Source: an uncultured Candidatus Melainabacteria bacterium (GTDB taxonomy: Bacteria > Cyanobacteriota > Vampirovibrionia > Gastranaerophilales > Gastranaerophilaceae). From it: a stretch of DNA of 12,188 bases. Each line of letters begins with the position of its first letter. The stretch's first letter is position 1. This document shows positions 5,210-12,188 of the stretch, piece after piece. The stretch lies in contig CAKVJE010000054.1 in the NCBI GenBank assembly GCA_934754735.1, positions 1 through 12,188 on the forward strand. The letters are read 5' to 3'. Position numbers and translations under genes: made by a program. Under the pieces are notes generated by a model. It did no database searches. It saw only the letters and a program-made list of their open reading frames with translations, and was not told the DNA's origin.

Positions 5210-6877
5210 TTAGCCTTCTTTAAGTTTCTTAGACCTTAAATCTCTATGGAATGTAATCGCAAATCTGTGTGCTTCATCTCTAATACGCTGAATTAAATAC
5301 AAAGCGTTAGATTCTCTCGGAAGTAAGATAGATTCAGATTGGTTTGGCAAAAATACTTCTTCTTCTCGTTTTGCGAGTGAAACGAAGTCAATACCGTCTT
5401 TGCCGACTTTTATTCCCATATCTTCTACAATCTGCATAACGCTTGATAATTGGCCTTTTCCACCATCTATAATTATTAAATCAGGTTTTTCCCACTTTGG
5501 TTCACCTAATCTTGAAAGTCTGCGCGATAAAACTTCTTTCATAGATAAAAAGTCATCCGGTTTGCCTTCTGTCGATTTAATTTTAAATTTTCGATAAGCA
5601 GTTTTTTTAGGTAGACCGTTTTGAAAAACTACCATGGAAGCAACTGTGTTTGTACCTTGAATATGCGAAATATCGTAGCATTCAATTCTATTAGGGAAAT
5701 TCGTAAGATGTAATTTTTCTGCTAAATATGCTCCTACTTCATTAAAATCATCGCGAATTTGCGCCATTTTCTTCAATTTAGCATTCTCTAATAAATTTGT
5801 TGCATTTTTCATTGCAAGTTCGTAGAGTTCTTTGAATTTTCCGTTGCCATAATTAATCGTTACTTTTTTACCTGAAAGTATTTTCAACCAATCTTGATAA
5901 AGCTCTTTATCACCAATTTCTTGAAGGTCTTTTGATATAATTCTATCCGGAAATTCTAATTTCAACCCAGAATAATAATCGCGGAAAAATGTTTCAAAAT
6001 ATTCTGTTTTATCGACATTATCAACAAAATATGTAAAATCTTTTTTATCAATAAGTCGGCCTTCTCTAATCATCATAATGACTATTGCCAAGATTCCGTC
6101 TTCATAGAGAACTGCAATAATATCTTCATTCAGTTTTGTATTTTCATAAACGACTTTTTGTCGTTCAAGTGTTTTTTGTAAATCAAGATAGCTGTCGCGC
6201 ATTTTTGCAGCTTTTTCGAACTGTTCAGAGTCAGCGTATTTTTGCATTTGAATCTGGATTTGTTTTAAAAGTTCTGATTGCTTACCACTCAAAAATAACT
6301 CAACTTGTTGAATAAGTTTTTGGTATTCTTCCGGTGTTACTTTACCTTGGCATGGCGCAAGGCACTTGCCAATATGGTAATATAGGCATGGACGGTTTGA
6401 GAATTTTGGAGTTTTACATTGTTTGAGCGGAAAAAGTCGTTTTAAAAAATCAAGAGTTGCATACATCGCGCCAACATCTGTATAAGGCCCATAAAATTTG
6501 CCTTTGTCCGGATTTAAGTTTTTCTTTCTTACAACTTGAATTCGTGGAAAATCTTCATCTGTAATCAAAAAATATGGATATTTTTTGTCGTCTTTAAGTA
6601 AAATATTGTATTTTGGCTTATGTTTCTTTATTAAATGTGATTCCAAAATCAAAGCTTCGACTTCGGAATCTGTAATGATGTATTCTAGCTTCTCTATTTG
6701 TGAAACCAAAATGTTGGTTTTTGGACTTTCATGCTGTTTATGAAAATAGCTGTAAACTCGGCGTTTAAGATTTTTTGCTTTGCCGACGTAAATAATTTCA
6801 CCATTTTTATCGTAATAAAGATAGCACCCCGGTTGAGTCGGCACAAGTTTAATTGTTTCTAATAAAGCTTCGTTCAT
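5210..6877 (-). CDS. uvrC: UvrABC nucleotide-excision repair nuclease subunit UvrC, lacking the C-terminal HhH domain
   Basis: UvrC makes both incisions around a DNA lesion within the UvrB-DNA complex. Domains in order: GIY-YIG nuclease for the 3' cut (about 14-95; YLYYDKNGEIIYVGKAKNL, Arg40), a four-cysteine cluster (Cys154, Cys164, Cys172, Cys176) typical of the Fe-S site, a UVR motif that binds UvrB (about 213-235), and an RNase H-like domain for the 5' cut with Asp402 (CYDISH), Asp441/442, Asp471 (IIIDGGKGQ) and His537 (DEAHRFAITFHR). The protein stops at residue 555 with SKKLKEG, where family members of about 600 residues normally continue into tandem helix-hairpin-helix motifs that bind DNA. 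The loss falls at a domain boundary and is not a mid-domain frameshift. The start at 6877 fits the family, but no ribosome site precedes it, and a TATAAT lies only 7 bases upstream. It is divergent from yraN. Confidence 0.95.
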   Translation of the reverse strand: MNEALLETIKLVPTQPGCYLYYDKNGEIIYVGKAKNLKRRVYSYFHKQHESPKTNILVSQIEKLEYIITDSEVEALILESHLIKKHKPKYNILLKDDKKYPYFLITDEDFPRIQVVRKKNLNPDKGKFYGPYTDVGAMYATLDFLKRLFPLKQCKTPKFSNRPCLYYHIGKCLAPCQGKVTPEEYQKLIQQVELFLSGKQSELLKQIQIQMQKYADSEQFEKAAKMRDSYLDLQKTLERQKVVYENTKLNEDIIAVLYEDGILAIVIMMIREGRLIDKKDFTYFVDNVDKTEYFETFFRDYYSGLKLEFPDRIISKDLQEIGDKELYQDWLKILSGKKVTINYGNGKFKELYELAMKNATNLLENAKLKKMAQIRDDFNEVGAYLAEKLHLTNFPNRIECYDISHIQGTNTVASMVVFQNGLPKKTAYRKFKIKSTEGKPDDFLSMKEVLSRRLSRLGEPKWEKPDLIIIDGGKGQLSSVMQIVEDMGIKVGKDGIDFVSLAKREEEVFLPNQSESILLPRESNALYLIQRIRDEAHRFAITFHRDLRSKKLKEG

Positions 6878-6884
6878 ATCTGAT

Positions 6885-6911
6885 ATTATACAACATTAAA
6901 TTAACTGACAA
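6885..6911 (-). promoter_or_regulatory. uvrC promoter candidate giving an almost leaderless mRNA
   Basis: A consensus -10 TATAAT is read on the minus strand at 6890-6885. TTGTCA (6911-6906) is a possible -35 with a short 15-base spacer. The transcription start expected about 7 bases after the -10 falls at about 6878, next to the ATG at 6877, leaving no room for a ribosome-binding site. Confidence 0.5.
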
Positions 6912-6928
6912 AAATTATTTTTTGATTT

Positions 6929-6937
6929 TGGTATAAT
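6929..6937 (+). promoter_or_regulatory. yraN promoter, extended -10
   Basis: TG-G-TATAAT is a perfect extended -10 element at 6929-6937. No good -35 is seen at 17 bases, which an extended -10 can tolerate. Transcription would start near 6944, giving a leader of about 22 bases that contains GGA at 6954-6956 as a weak ribosome site before the ATG at 6966. Confidence 0.6.
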
Positions 6938-6965
6938 ATTAAAAAATAATTTTGGAAATTTAAAT

Positions 6966-7316
6966 ATGTCAAACATAAAACTCGGACAAAACGGTGAAGA
7001 AATTGCAGAAAAATTTTTGCTAAGACAAGGGTATAAAATTCTTGAAAGAAATCGACATTTTTCACGTTTTTGCGAAATTGACATTATAGCTTTGGATAAA
7101 GATACACTTGTGTTTGTAGAAGTTAAAACTCGAAAAACTGACATATGCGGACATCCTTTAGAAGCTATTACTAAAACAAAATACAAAAATATAAAAACAG
7201 GTTTAAGCATGTATTTGCAAGAAAATCCGAGTTATAAAAAATTCAGAATAGACGCGATTTCAATACTTTTGAAACCAAAACTGGAAATTAAGCATTTGAA
7301 AAACATATATTTATGA
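6966..7316 (+). CDS. yraN: YraN family protein (UPF0102), endonuclease-like fold
   Basis: A 116-aa protein of the UPF0102/YraN family, whose usual length is about 115-130 residues. It keeps the restriction-endonuclease-like core: GxxGEEIAEKFL (7-18), GYKILERNRHF (22-32), CEIDIIALD (36-44) and VFVEVKTR (49-56). Glu37, Asp39, Glu52 and Lys54 form the putative metal-dependent nuclease site. The glycine that usually starts the GEIDLIA motif is Cys36 here, a small change outside the acidic residues. The biological role of the family is not settled; links to DNA processing or competence have been suggested. The gene starts 88 bases from uvrC on the opposite strand and ends 31 bases before gatB, but gatB appears to have its own promoter. 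Confidence 0.92.
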   Translation: MSNIKLGQNGEEIAEKFLLRQGYKILERNRHFSRFCEIDIIALDKDTLVFVEVKTRKTDICGHPLEAITKTKYKNIKTGLSMYLQENPSYKKFRIDAISILLKPKLEIKHLKNIYL

Positions 7317-7322
7317 TAAAAT
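7296..7322 (+). promoter_or_regulatory. gatB promoter candidate within the 3' end of yraN
   Basis: An extended -10, TG-A-TAAAAT at 7314-7322, is preceded by TTGAAA at 7296-7301 as a possible -35 (15-base spacer). Transcription would start near 7329, downstream of the in-frame ATG at 7321 and just ahead of the strong ribosome site GAGGA at 7336-7340, supporting a gatB start at 7348. Confidence 0.45.
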
Positions 7323-7347
7323 GGTTGTATTAAGTGAGGATTTTAGT

Positions 7348-8796
7348 ATGACAGATTTAAGAGATAAATACGAAGTCGTGATTGGCTTGGAAGTTCACGC
7401 ACAATTGAAAACAAAGTCAAAAATTTTCGCACCGGATTCAACAGAATTCGGTAACGAACAAAATACACAAATCAGCCCTATTACATTGGGTATGCCTGGC
7501 GTTTTACCTGTTCTTAATAAAGAATGTGTAAATATGGGTATTTTGCTTGGTTTGGCTTTGCATTGCGAAATTCCAAATCGTTGTAAATTTGATAGAAAAC
7601 AATATTTTTACCCAGACCTTCCAAAAGGTTATCAAATTTCACAATACGATGAACCGATTTGCGTAAACGGTTATATTGACGTAAAAGGCAAAAGAATCGG
7701 TATTACAAGAGCGCACTTAGAAGAAGATGCCGGAAAACTGGTTCACGTAGGTGCTGCTGGTATTAATGGTGCAACTTATTCTTTAGTTGACTTAAACAGA
7801 GCCGGAACTCCACTTTTGGAAATCGTTTCTGAACCTGATATGCGTTCAAGCGAAGAAGCTAGAAACTATATGGAAGAACTTCGTGATATCGTTAGATACC
7901 TTGGAGTTTGCGACGGTAACTTGGAAGAAGGTTCTATGAGATGTGACGCAAACATTTCAATTATGCCAAAAGGTTCTAAAGAATTTGGTACAAGAGCTGA
8001 AATTAAGAACGTAAACAGTTTTTCAGCGCTTCAAAGAGCAATCGAATACGAAATAGACAGACAAATTGAAATTGTTGAAGAAGGCGGTCAAGTTGTTCAA
8101 GAAACAAGACTTTGGGATGACAATTTGAAAGAAACTCGTTCTATGAGAGGAAAAGAAGATGCTCACGATTACAGATACTTCCCAGAACCTGATTTAATGC
8201 CTCTTGAAATTTCAAGAGAATGGGTTGAAGAAATTAGAGCAAAAATGCCTGAACTCCCTGAAGCTAAGCGTCAAAGATATATGAGTGTTGGTTTGAGCGA
8301 ATATGACGCTTGCGTTATTGTTGAGCAAATGCCGCTTGCATTGTTCTTCGACAAAGTTCTTGAACTCGGTGCTAACGCAAAAATCGCTGTTAACTTTATG
8401 ATGGGCGAAATTGCAGCATACTTAAAGGAAAACAAAGTTGAAATTACTGAAACTAAGTTGACTCCTGAAAACTTAGCAGAATTAATTTCTTTAATTGAAA
8501 AAGGCACAATTTCTAACAACATCGGTAAACAAATTCTTGTTGAAGATATGATAACAAACGGTGATAAAGCGTCTGCTATCGTTGAGAAGAAAGGTTTAAG
8601 CCAAATTTCTGACGAAGGCGCAATCAAAGAAATCGTTAAAAAGATTGTTGACGCTAATCCAAATCAAGTTGAAGCTTACAAAAACGGTAAAACTAACTTG
8701 TTAGGATTCTTTGTTGGTCAAGTTATGAAAGAAACTAAAGGCAGAGCTAATCCTAAGACTGTTAATGAGTTTGTTAGACAAATGTTGGAAGGTTAA
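7348..8796 (+). CDS. gatB: Aspartyl/glutamyl-tRNA(Asn/Gln) amidotransferase subunit B
   Basis: GatB is the kinase/tRNA-binding subunit of the GatCAB complex. This complex converts Glu-tRNA(Gln) and Asp-tRNA(Asn) to the amide forms using ammonia from GatA and ATP, in bacteria without glutaminyl- or asparaginyl-tRNA synthetase. At 482 aa it has the expected length. The N-terminal cradle shows VIGLEVHAQLKTKSKIF, DRKQYFYPDLPKGYQISQ, AHLEEDAGK, DLNRAGTPLLEIVSEPDM, SMRCDANISI and FGTRAEIKNVNSF. The C-terminal helical and YqeY-like tRNA-binding part spans roughly residues 290-482 and ends in NPKTVNEFVRQML. The ATG at 7348 is preferred over the in-frame ATG at 7321 because GAGGA lies 7 bases before it, the family alignment begins here, and the likely transcript starts after 7321. 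gatA and gatC are not in the window. A strong terminator follows. Confidence 0.97.
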   Translation: MTDLRDKYEVVIGLEVHAQLKTKSKIFAPDSTEFGNEQNTQISPITLGMPGVLPVLNKECVNMGILLGLALHCEIPNRCKFDRKQYFYPDLPKGYQISQYDEPICVNGYIDVKGKRIGITRAHLEEDAGKLVHVGAAGINGATYSLVDLNRAGTPLLEIVSEPDMRSSEEARNYMEELRDIVRYLGVCDGNLEEGSMRCDANISIMPKGSKEFGTRAEIKNVNSFSALQRAIEYEIDRQIEIVEEGGQVVQETRLWDDNLKETRSMRGKEDAHDYRYFPEPDLMPLEISREWVEEIRAKMPELPEAKRQRYMSVGLSEYDACVIVEQMPLALFFDKVLELGANAKIAVNFMMGEIAAYLKENKVEITETKLTPENLAELISLIEKGTISNNIGKQILVEDMITNGDKASAIVEKKGLSQISDEGAIKEIVKKIVDANPNQVEAYKNGKTNLLGFFVGQVMKETKGRANPKTVNEFVRQMLEG

Positions 8797-8816
8797 AATC
8801 TAAAAATTTATTAATA

Positions 8817-8863
8817 GAATGGCGGAGAAAAATTTATTTTTCTCCGCCATTCTTATTATTTTT
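8817..8863. terminator. Bidirectional intrinsic terminator between gatB and the AsmA-like gene
   Basis: A perfect 16-base-pair stem has arms at 8817-8832 and 8837-8852 (GAATGGCGGAGAAAAA and its complement) with a 4-base loop TTTA. On the plus strand it is followed by TTATTATTTTT, a good U-tract for ending gatB transcripts. On the minus strand the stem is followed by a T-rich run (8816 to 8801), so it can also stop transcripts of the AsmA-like gene, which ends at 8869. Confidence 0.92.
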
Positions 8864-8868
8864 GATTG

Positions 8869-11800
8869 TTAAAATTTAAACAAATTCTTCAATTCTTCTG
8901 CGCTGTTTTTGAGTTGGTCTTTTGTTGTATTCCATTGTTCTTTCGAAGTTGTAACTGCATCGGTTACGCTTTGAATTGTGTTTGTAACGTCTGTGCCAAC
9001 GGAAGTTTTTATGTCATTTATTGTTTCTTTCATTGTCTTTGTTTCAATCGCACTTGTGTCAACTTCTGTCAACCATTTAAAAGATTTAATTGAAGAAGCT
9101 TTGCCTGCAATTCCGCTATGAACAACTTTAAAGTCTTTATATGTTGTACTTCCGTTTGTTAAAGCCGGAATTTGGTTTGTAGGCTCATTCTTAGGACTTG
9201 CAGTAAGTGAATTAACAAAGTTAGCAGTGGATGTTCCAAATTTTGGAATATAGCTTAAAAGTTTTGTTGCTGATAATTGGCCAATTGGTCCCATTTTTGC
9301 AACTACAGAACCGTCCAAACGTCCTAAAATCACCAAAATCGCATTTCCACTTAAAAGATTGTATTTCCCTTTTACGTAGTAAGAAAGCAATGGCCCTGAA
9401 CTTTTTACAGGATTAAGTTCTGCCCAGCCGTTAACAAAAGTTAATTTCCCGCTCAAAGAATTAAATGTTGCTGTGTCTGCAATATTTATTGCATTTGAAA
9501 TAGTTGCAACAGTAGATTTAAGTATAGCATTGCTTATAATATTATCTGCATGTAAATAATTCTCTAAGCGTCCTATTGCGCCAAAAGCACCATTTTTGAT
9601 ATCAAAATTTAAATTACCGCGCATTGAATTCATCATGTCGTTATAATCAGCAACGGTCAGTGTTAATTTTGTATCGAAACTTAAAGTCCCTGTTAATGCA
9701 TCTTTAATGCCTGTTCCACCGTAAACGGCTTTTTCTGCGTTTAATCCTGTACCTTTAAACTCGACAGTTGTTTTTGCATTATTCAAATTATAAATAATAT
9801 TGCCGTTGATTTTTCCGTTAAACGCAGTTCCTTTTAAATTATTAAGATAAAAATTTTCGCCTTTCATTGAAAAATCACTTGTTAAAGTTTCGGCTTCAAT
9901 TCCTCCTGATGTGAATTTTTCAACGGTTGCACTTCCGTTTAAAATTGCACCGTTAAGTTTGATTGCCATATTTGTCATACTTACAGGGATTTCAGGAATA
10001 CTTAAACTCGGTACGCTCACTTGTCCTTTTAAAATCGGATTAGCCATGTTGCCTGTAATTCCGATATTTCCTGAAAATGTCATTTTAGATTTGTCAAACA
10101 TTGGAACAATTATTGTAGAAGGCGCGGTTGTAGCGTAATTTAAGCTCAACGTTTGTTTTGCCATATTAATATCGCCGATTAAATCGGATTTAATATTACC
10201 TGTTGTAACAAAATCAAGTGTCATCTTATCTTTCAAGTAATTTTTAATTTTCCCTGAAACATTTATCTTTATTTTATCAATCGTAACCGGAGTTTGAGTA
10301 ATTTCTAACTCGTCTTCACGAATATTCATAGCTATATTTGGAATCGAAACTTTTGCTGCAGGATTTATAGCCAAAAGATTTGTACTTTTTGCGTTTCCTG
10401 AAAAAGTTTTTCCGTCAGAAGTTATATTTATAACTGTTAAAGGTGCTTTAAGCGTTGTATTCGCAGGAACGTTTTTAATATTAAGATTTTCAAGATTAAT
10501 TTTTACAAGTGGATTAATCTTGTCCAACTTGCCTTTGATATCCACGTTCATTGACACAGTGCCTGAATTTACATTGTTGTCCTTTAATAAAGCGGCTTGA
10601 CCACAAGCAACAATAAGCCCTTTTACGTTTAATTTGTTAGCAGTTAAGTGCAAATCACTAACCGCATCTTCGCTAATTGTACCGTAAAATTTCAAAGGCT
10701 GATTAAGAATAGAAAAACCGATATTTTTGATATTAATATTGTTGTCATCAAGTCGAATATCAGCATTAATACTATCTACACCGATTTTATATAGGCCGTA
10801 ATAAAGATTAGCCGTTGGGATTTTTAAATAACCGCTAGAGTTTACGGATTTCATATCCGATTTGATATTAAAATCAGCGTCTAATTTCCCGTTTGCACTC
10901 AATGTTTGTAAATCTTTTATATTAAATATCAATGCAATATTTTTAACTATATTTAAAATATTTGCGATTTCTGCACCTGATTTAAAATTCATATCAATTT
11001 TTGGTTTACTGCCTGTTTTAATAACACCGTTTATATGTGAAACTTCGTCTTTTGCAGTATAAATATCAGATAAAATATCAATATTGTTACCTTTGAATTT
11101 CAAATCCGCATTACTTGCAGGTAAGTTAATTAGAGAGACATTTGATACATTTACTTGACCTTTAATATCATCTTGTGCGATTGTTAAATCCGCATCAGCA
11201 TTAGCTGTAAGCTTGTATTGATAGATTCCGTCCAATATTCCGATAATATCTATTGGTGCGGTTTCTTCTTTATTTTCTTCCATTGGTTGTGGATTGCAAA
11301 CTAAATCGTTTAATTCTAAATTTGGCATGATTTTGTTGAAAATTTTAATATTGTAATTAAATTGTTCTCTATCACGCAAAGTCATTTTACCGTTTGTTGC
11401 AATTTTTACGTGCTTGTTTAAAATAAAATCAGTAACTTCGGCTCTATCACCAGACACAACATACTTGTTCACTCCGTCTGTTAAAATTACATTATAATTA
11501 CCAACTCTTATATCAGGCAAATGGTTTGAGAGCTTTAAACCGAACGGCAAAACAACAGGTTCTGTTTGAACTTCTGTATTTTCAGTTTCTTCTTGTTGTG
11601 GTAAATATTTTTCTATATCAAAATGTCCTTTGTGATCCATTTTGATATTAGCATTGGCGGATTTTAGCTGAACTGCGTCAACTCGGATTTTTTTGGCAAA
11701 AAGCGGAAGCAAAGACATTTTTACTTGAAAATCATCGGCGTTTAAAATTTCCTCGTCTTTAGGAGTTAAAAGCTTGAAATTTTTAACTTTAATTCCGGCC

Positions 11801-12003
11801 GTTAATTTCGGTGTAGTAACAAATTTTATACCTTCAACGGACGAATTTAAGCCACAAGAATCTTTGATTATTTTAGAGATTTCTCCTGAATAATTATTTA
11901 TGACAGGATTTAGTGCTAAAGGTGCTAATAAAAATAATGAATATGCGCTTATAACAGTTGCACTTACAGCAATTCCTGCTCTTTTCCAAAAAATTTTATT
12001 CAT
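8869..12003 (-). CDS. AsmA-like family protein (inner-membrane-anchored periplasmic lipid-transfer/outer-membrane biogenesis protein)
   Basis: A 1044-aa protein with a single N-terminal membrane segment (about residues 8-31, after a basic start) and a long export domain of repeating short beta-strands rich in Asn, Ser, Thr and Lys. It contains patterns such as LKGQVSVPSLSIP and TTGNIKSDLIGDIN that are typical of AsmA/TamB/YhdP-type beta-groove proteins, which bridge inner and outer membranes and are linked to phospholipid transport. An acidic Glu/Thr-rich linker lies near 135-150. The AsmA C-terminal region is around 770-920 (DYNDMMNSMRGNLNFDIKNG, RLENYLHADNI, then LGRLDGSVVAKMGPIGQL). After this comes an unusual tail of about 60 mostly helical, charged residues (TKTMKETINDIKTSVG to the end). 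The start is well supported by GGAGGA a few bases before the ATG. The gene has its own promoter and ends at a shared terminator. Which AsmA subgroup it belongs to cannot be fixed from sequence. Confidence 0.85.
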   Translation of the reverse strand: MNKIFWKRAGIAVSATVISAYSLFLLAPLALNPVINNYSGEISKIIKDSCGLNSSVEGIKFVTTPKLTAGIKVKNFKLLTPKDEEILNADDFQVKMSLLPLFAKKIRVDAVQLKSANANIKMDHKGHFDIEKYLPQQEETENTEVQTEPVVLPFGLKLSNHLPDIRVGNYNVILTDGVNKYVVSGDRAEVTDFILNKHVKIATNGKMTLRDREQFNYNIKIFNKIMPNLELNDLVCNPQPMEENKEETAPIDIIGILDGIYQYKLTANADADLTIAQDDIKGQVNVSNVSLINLPASNADLKFKGNNIDILSDIYTAKDEVSHINGVIKTGSKPKIDMNFKSGAEIANILNIVKNIALIFNIKDLQTLSANGKLDADFNIKSDMKSVNSSGYLKIPTANLYYGLYKIGVDSINADIRLDDNNINIKNIGFSILNQPLKFYGTISEDAVSDLHLTANKLNVKGLIVACGQAALLKDNNVNSGTVSMNVDIKGKLDKINPLVKINLENLNIKNVPANTTLKAPLTVINITSDGKTFSGNAKSTNLLAINPAAKVSIPNIAMNIREDELEITQTPVTIDKIKINVSGKIKNYLKDKMTLDFVTTGNIKSDLIGDINMAKQTLSLNYATTAPSTIIVPMFDKSKMTFSGNIGITGNMANPILKGQVSVPSLSIPEIPVSMTNMAIKLNGAILNGSATVEKFTSGGIEAETLTSDFSMKGENFYLNNLKGTAFNGKINGNIIYNLNNAKTTVEFKGTGLNAEKAVYGGTGIKDALTGTLSFDTKLTLTVADYNDMMNSMRGNLNFDIKNGAFGAIGRLENYLHADNIISNAILKSTVATISNAINIADTATFNSLSGKLTFVNGWAELNPVKSSGPLLSYYVKGKYNLLSGNAILVILGRLDGSVVAKMGPIGQLSATKLLSYIPKFGTSTANFVNSLTASPKNEPTNQIPALTNGSTTYKDFKVVHSGIAGKASSIKSFKWLTEVDTSAIETKTMKETINDIKTSVGTDVTNTIQSVTDAVTTSKEQWNTTKDQLKNSAEELKNLFKF

Positions 12004-12040
12004 AAATCCTCCGATAATTTTCAGTAAAACGCTCAGAATT

Positions 12041-12046
12041 ATTATA
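12041..12046 (-). promoter_or_regulatory. Promoter -10 of the AsmA-like gene
   Basis: A consensus TATAAT is read on the minus strand at 12046-12041. Transcription would start near 12034, giving a leader of about 30 bases that carries the GGAGGA ribosome site at 12007-12012. No clear -35 is visible at the expected distance. Confidence 0.5.
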
Positions 12047-12086
12047 ACTTAAATATTAAACTCTAGTATAGCCATATAGAGAAATT

Positions 12087-12113
12087 ATTATTAAAAATTA
12101 TATTTTTAATAAT
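12087..12113. repeat. Perfect 12-base AT-only inverted repeat in the intergenic region
   Basis: ATTATTAAAAAT and ATTTTTAATAAT are perfect 12-base arms around the loop TAT, made only of A and T. It sits upstream of the AsmA-like promoter, within the 162-base gap before the next rightward gene start. It may be a cruciform or operator; it is too weak and U-tract-poor to call a terminator. Nearby GTTAATA occurs at 12122-12128 and again at 12152-12158. Confidence 0.45.
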
Positions 12114-12165
12114 TTATAAAAGTTAATAATTTGTCTAATATTAATCTTTGGGTTAATATAGAAAT

Positions 12166-12188
12166 ATGATTAAGGGGAAGATTGTAGT
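12166..12188 (+). CDS. Possible start of a rightward gene, truncated by the window end
   Basis: ATG at 12166 opens a frame reading MIKGKIV before the window ends. The short basic/hydrophobic opening is typical of a cytoplasmic protein's first beta-strand, but seven codons cannot identify a family. No ribosome site precedes this ATG. TAATAT at 12154-12159 with TTGTCT at 12131-12136 (17-base spacer) could be a promoter giving a leaderless transcript. Alternatively the AAGGGGAAG at 12172-12180 is a ribosome site for a start just beyond. Confidence 0.3.

Noticed and set aside
7321..7347. In-frame ATG at 7321 as the gatB start
   Set aside because: It has no ribosome site and overlaps the likely -10 element. 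The family's N-terminus and a strong GAGGA favour 7348.
8866..9093. Plus-strand reading frame encoding a very Cys/Phe-rich 75-aa peptide
   Set aside because: It lies entirely antisense within the AsmA-like gene and has no ribosome site. The Cys richness is a by-product of the complementary codons.

Overview
The window is an AT-rich bacterial segment with seven complete chromosomal-type protein genes, a small divergent three-gene regulatory module that looks like mobile-element material, and a partial gene at each end. An MCE/MlaD-type protein plus a very large AsmA-like protein point to a cell with two membranes. A clostridial-looking Crp/Fnr regulator, low GC and cyanobacteria-like housekeeping genes (uvrC, yraN, gatB) would fit a non-photosynthetic relative of Cyanobacteria (Vampirovibrionia/Melainabacteria, Gastranaerophilales type). 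That placement is an inference from protein style and is not proven by the sequence.

Layout. 1-473: 3' end of an MlaD-like lipid-transport gene (+). 479-1285: HD-superfamily phosphohydrolase (-). It is divergent, across about 70 bases, from 1355-2026, a Crp/Fnr-family regulator (+). 2058-3902: a large glycosyltransferase of glycogen/starch-synthase (GT5) ancestry (+) that appears to have lost key catalytic residues. 3920-5201: a compact divergent module. A LexA/CI-like S24 autocleaving repressor (+) faces two leftward small genes, one encoding a Cys-rich 66-aa protein and one a 95-aa protein with a GGRPK motif. The shared control region carries face-to-face promoters and several palindromes. 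5210-6877: uvrC (-), with both nuclease centres but without the usual C-terminal helix-hairpin-helix domain, its end lying 8 bases from the end of the repressor gene. 6966-7316: yraN (+), divergent from uvrC. 7348-8796: gatB (+). A strong two-way terminator at 8817-8863 separates gatB from 8869-12003, an AsmA-like inner-membrane/periplasmic protein (-). 12166-12188: probable start of another rightward gene.

How the genes fit together. MlaD-like and AsmA-like proteins both belong to systems that move lipids between inner and outer membranes, but here they are 8 kb apart and not in one operon. The HD hydrolase and Crp/Fnr pair share a promoter region and may be co-regulated. The S24 repressor module has the architecture of a prophage or SOS-type switch (autocleavage at a Cys-Gly bond, divergent promoters). 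It is packed between two unrelated genes with only 17 and 8 bases to spare, so it is the most accessory-like part of the window. No gene-free stretch exceeds 300 bases. I saw no tRNA, rRNA, CRISPR array or insertion sequence.
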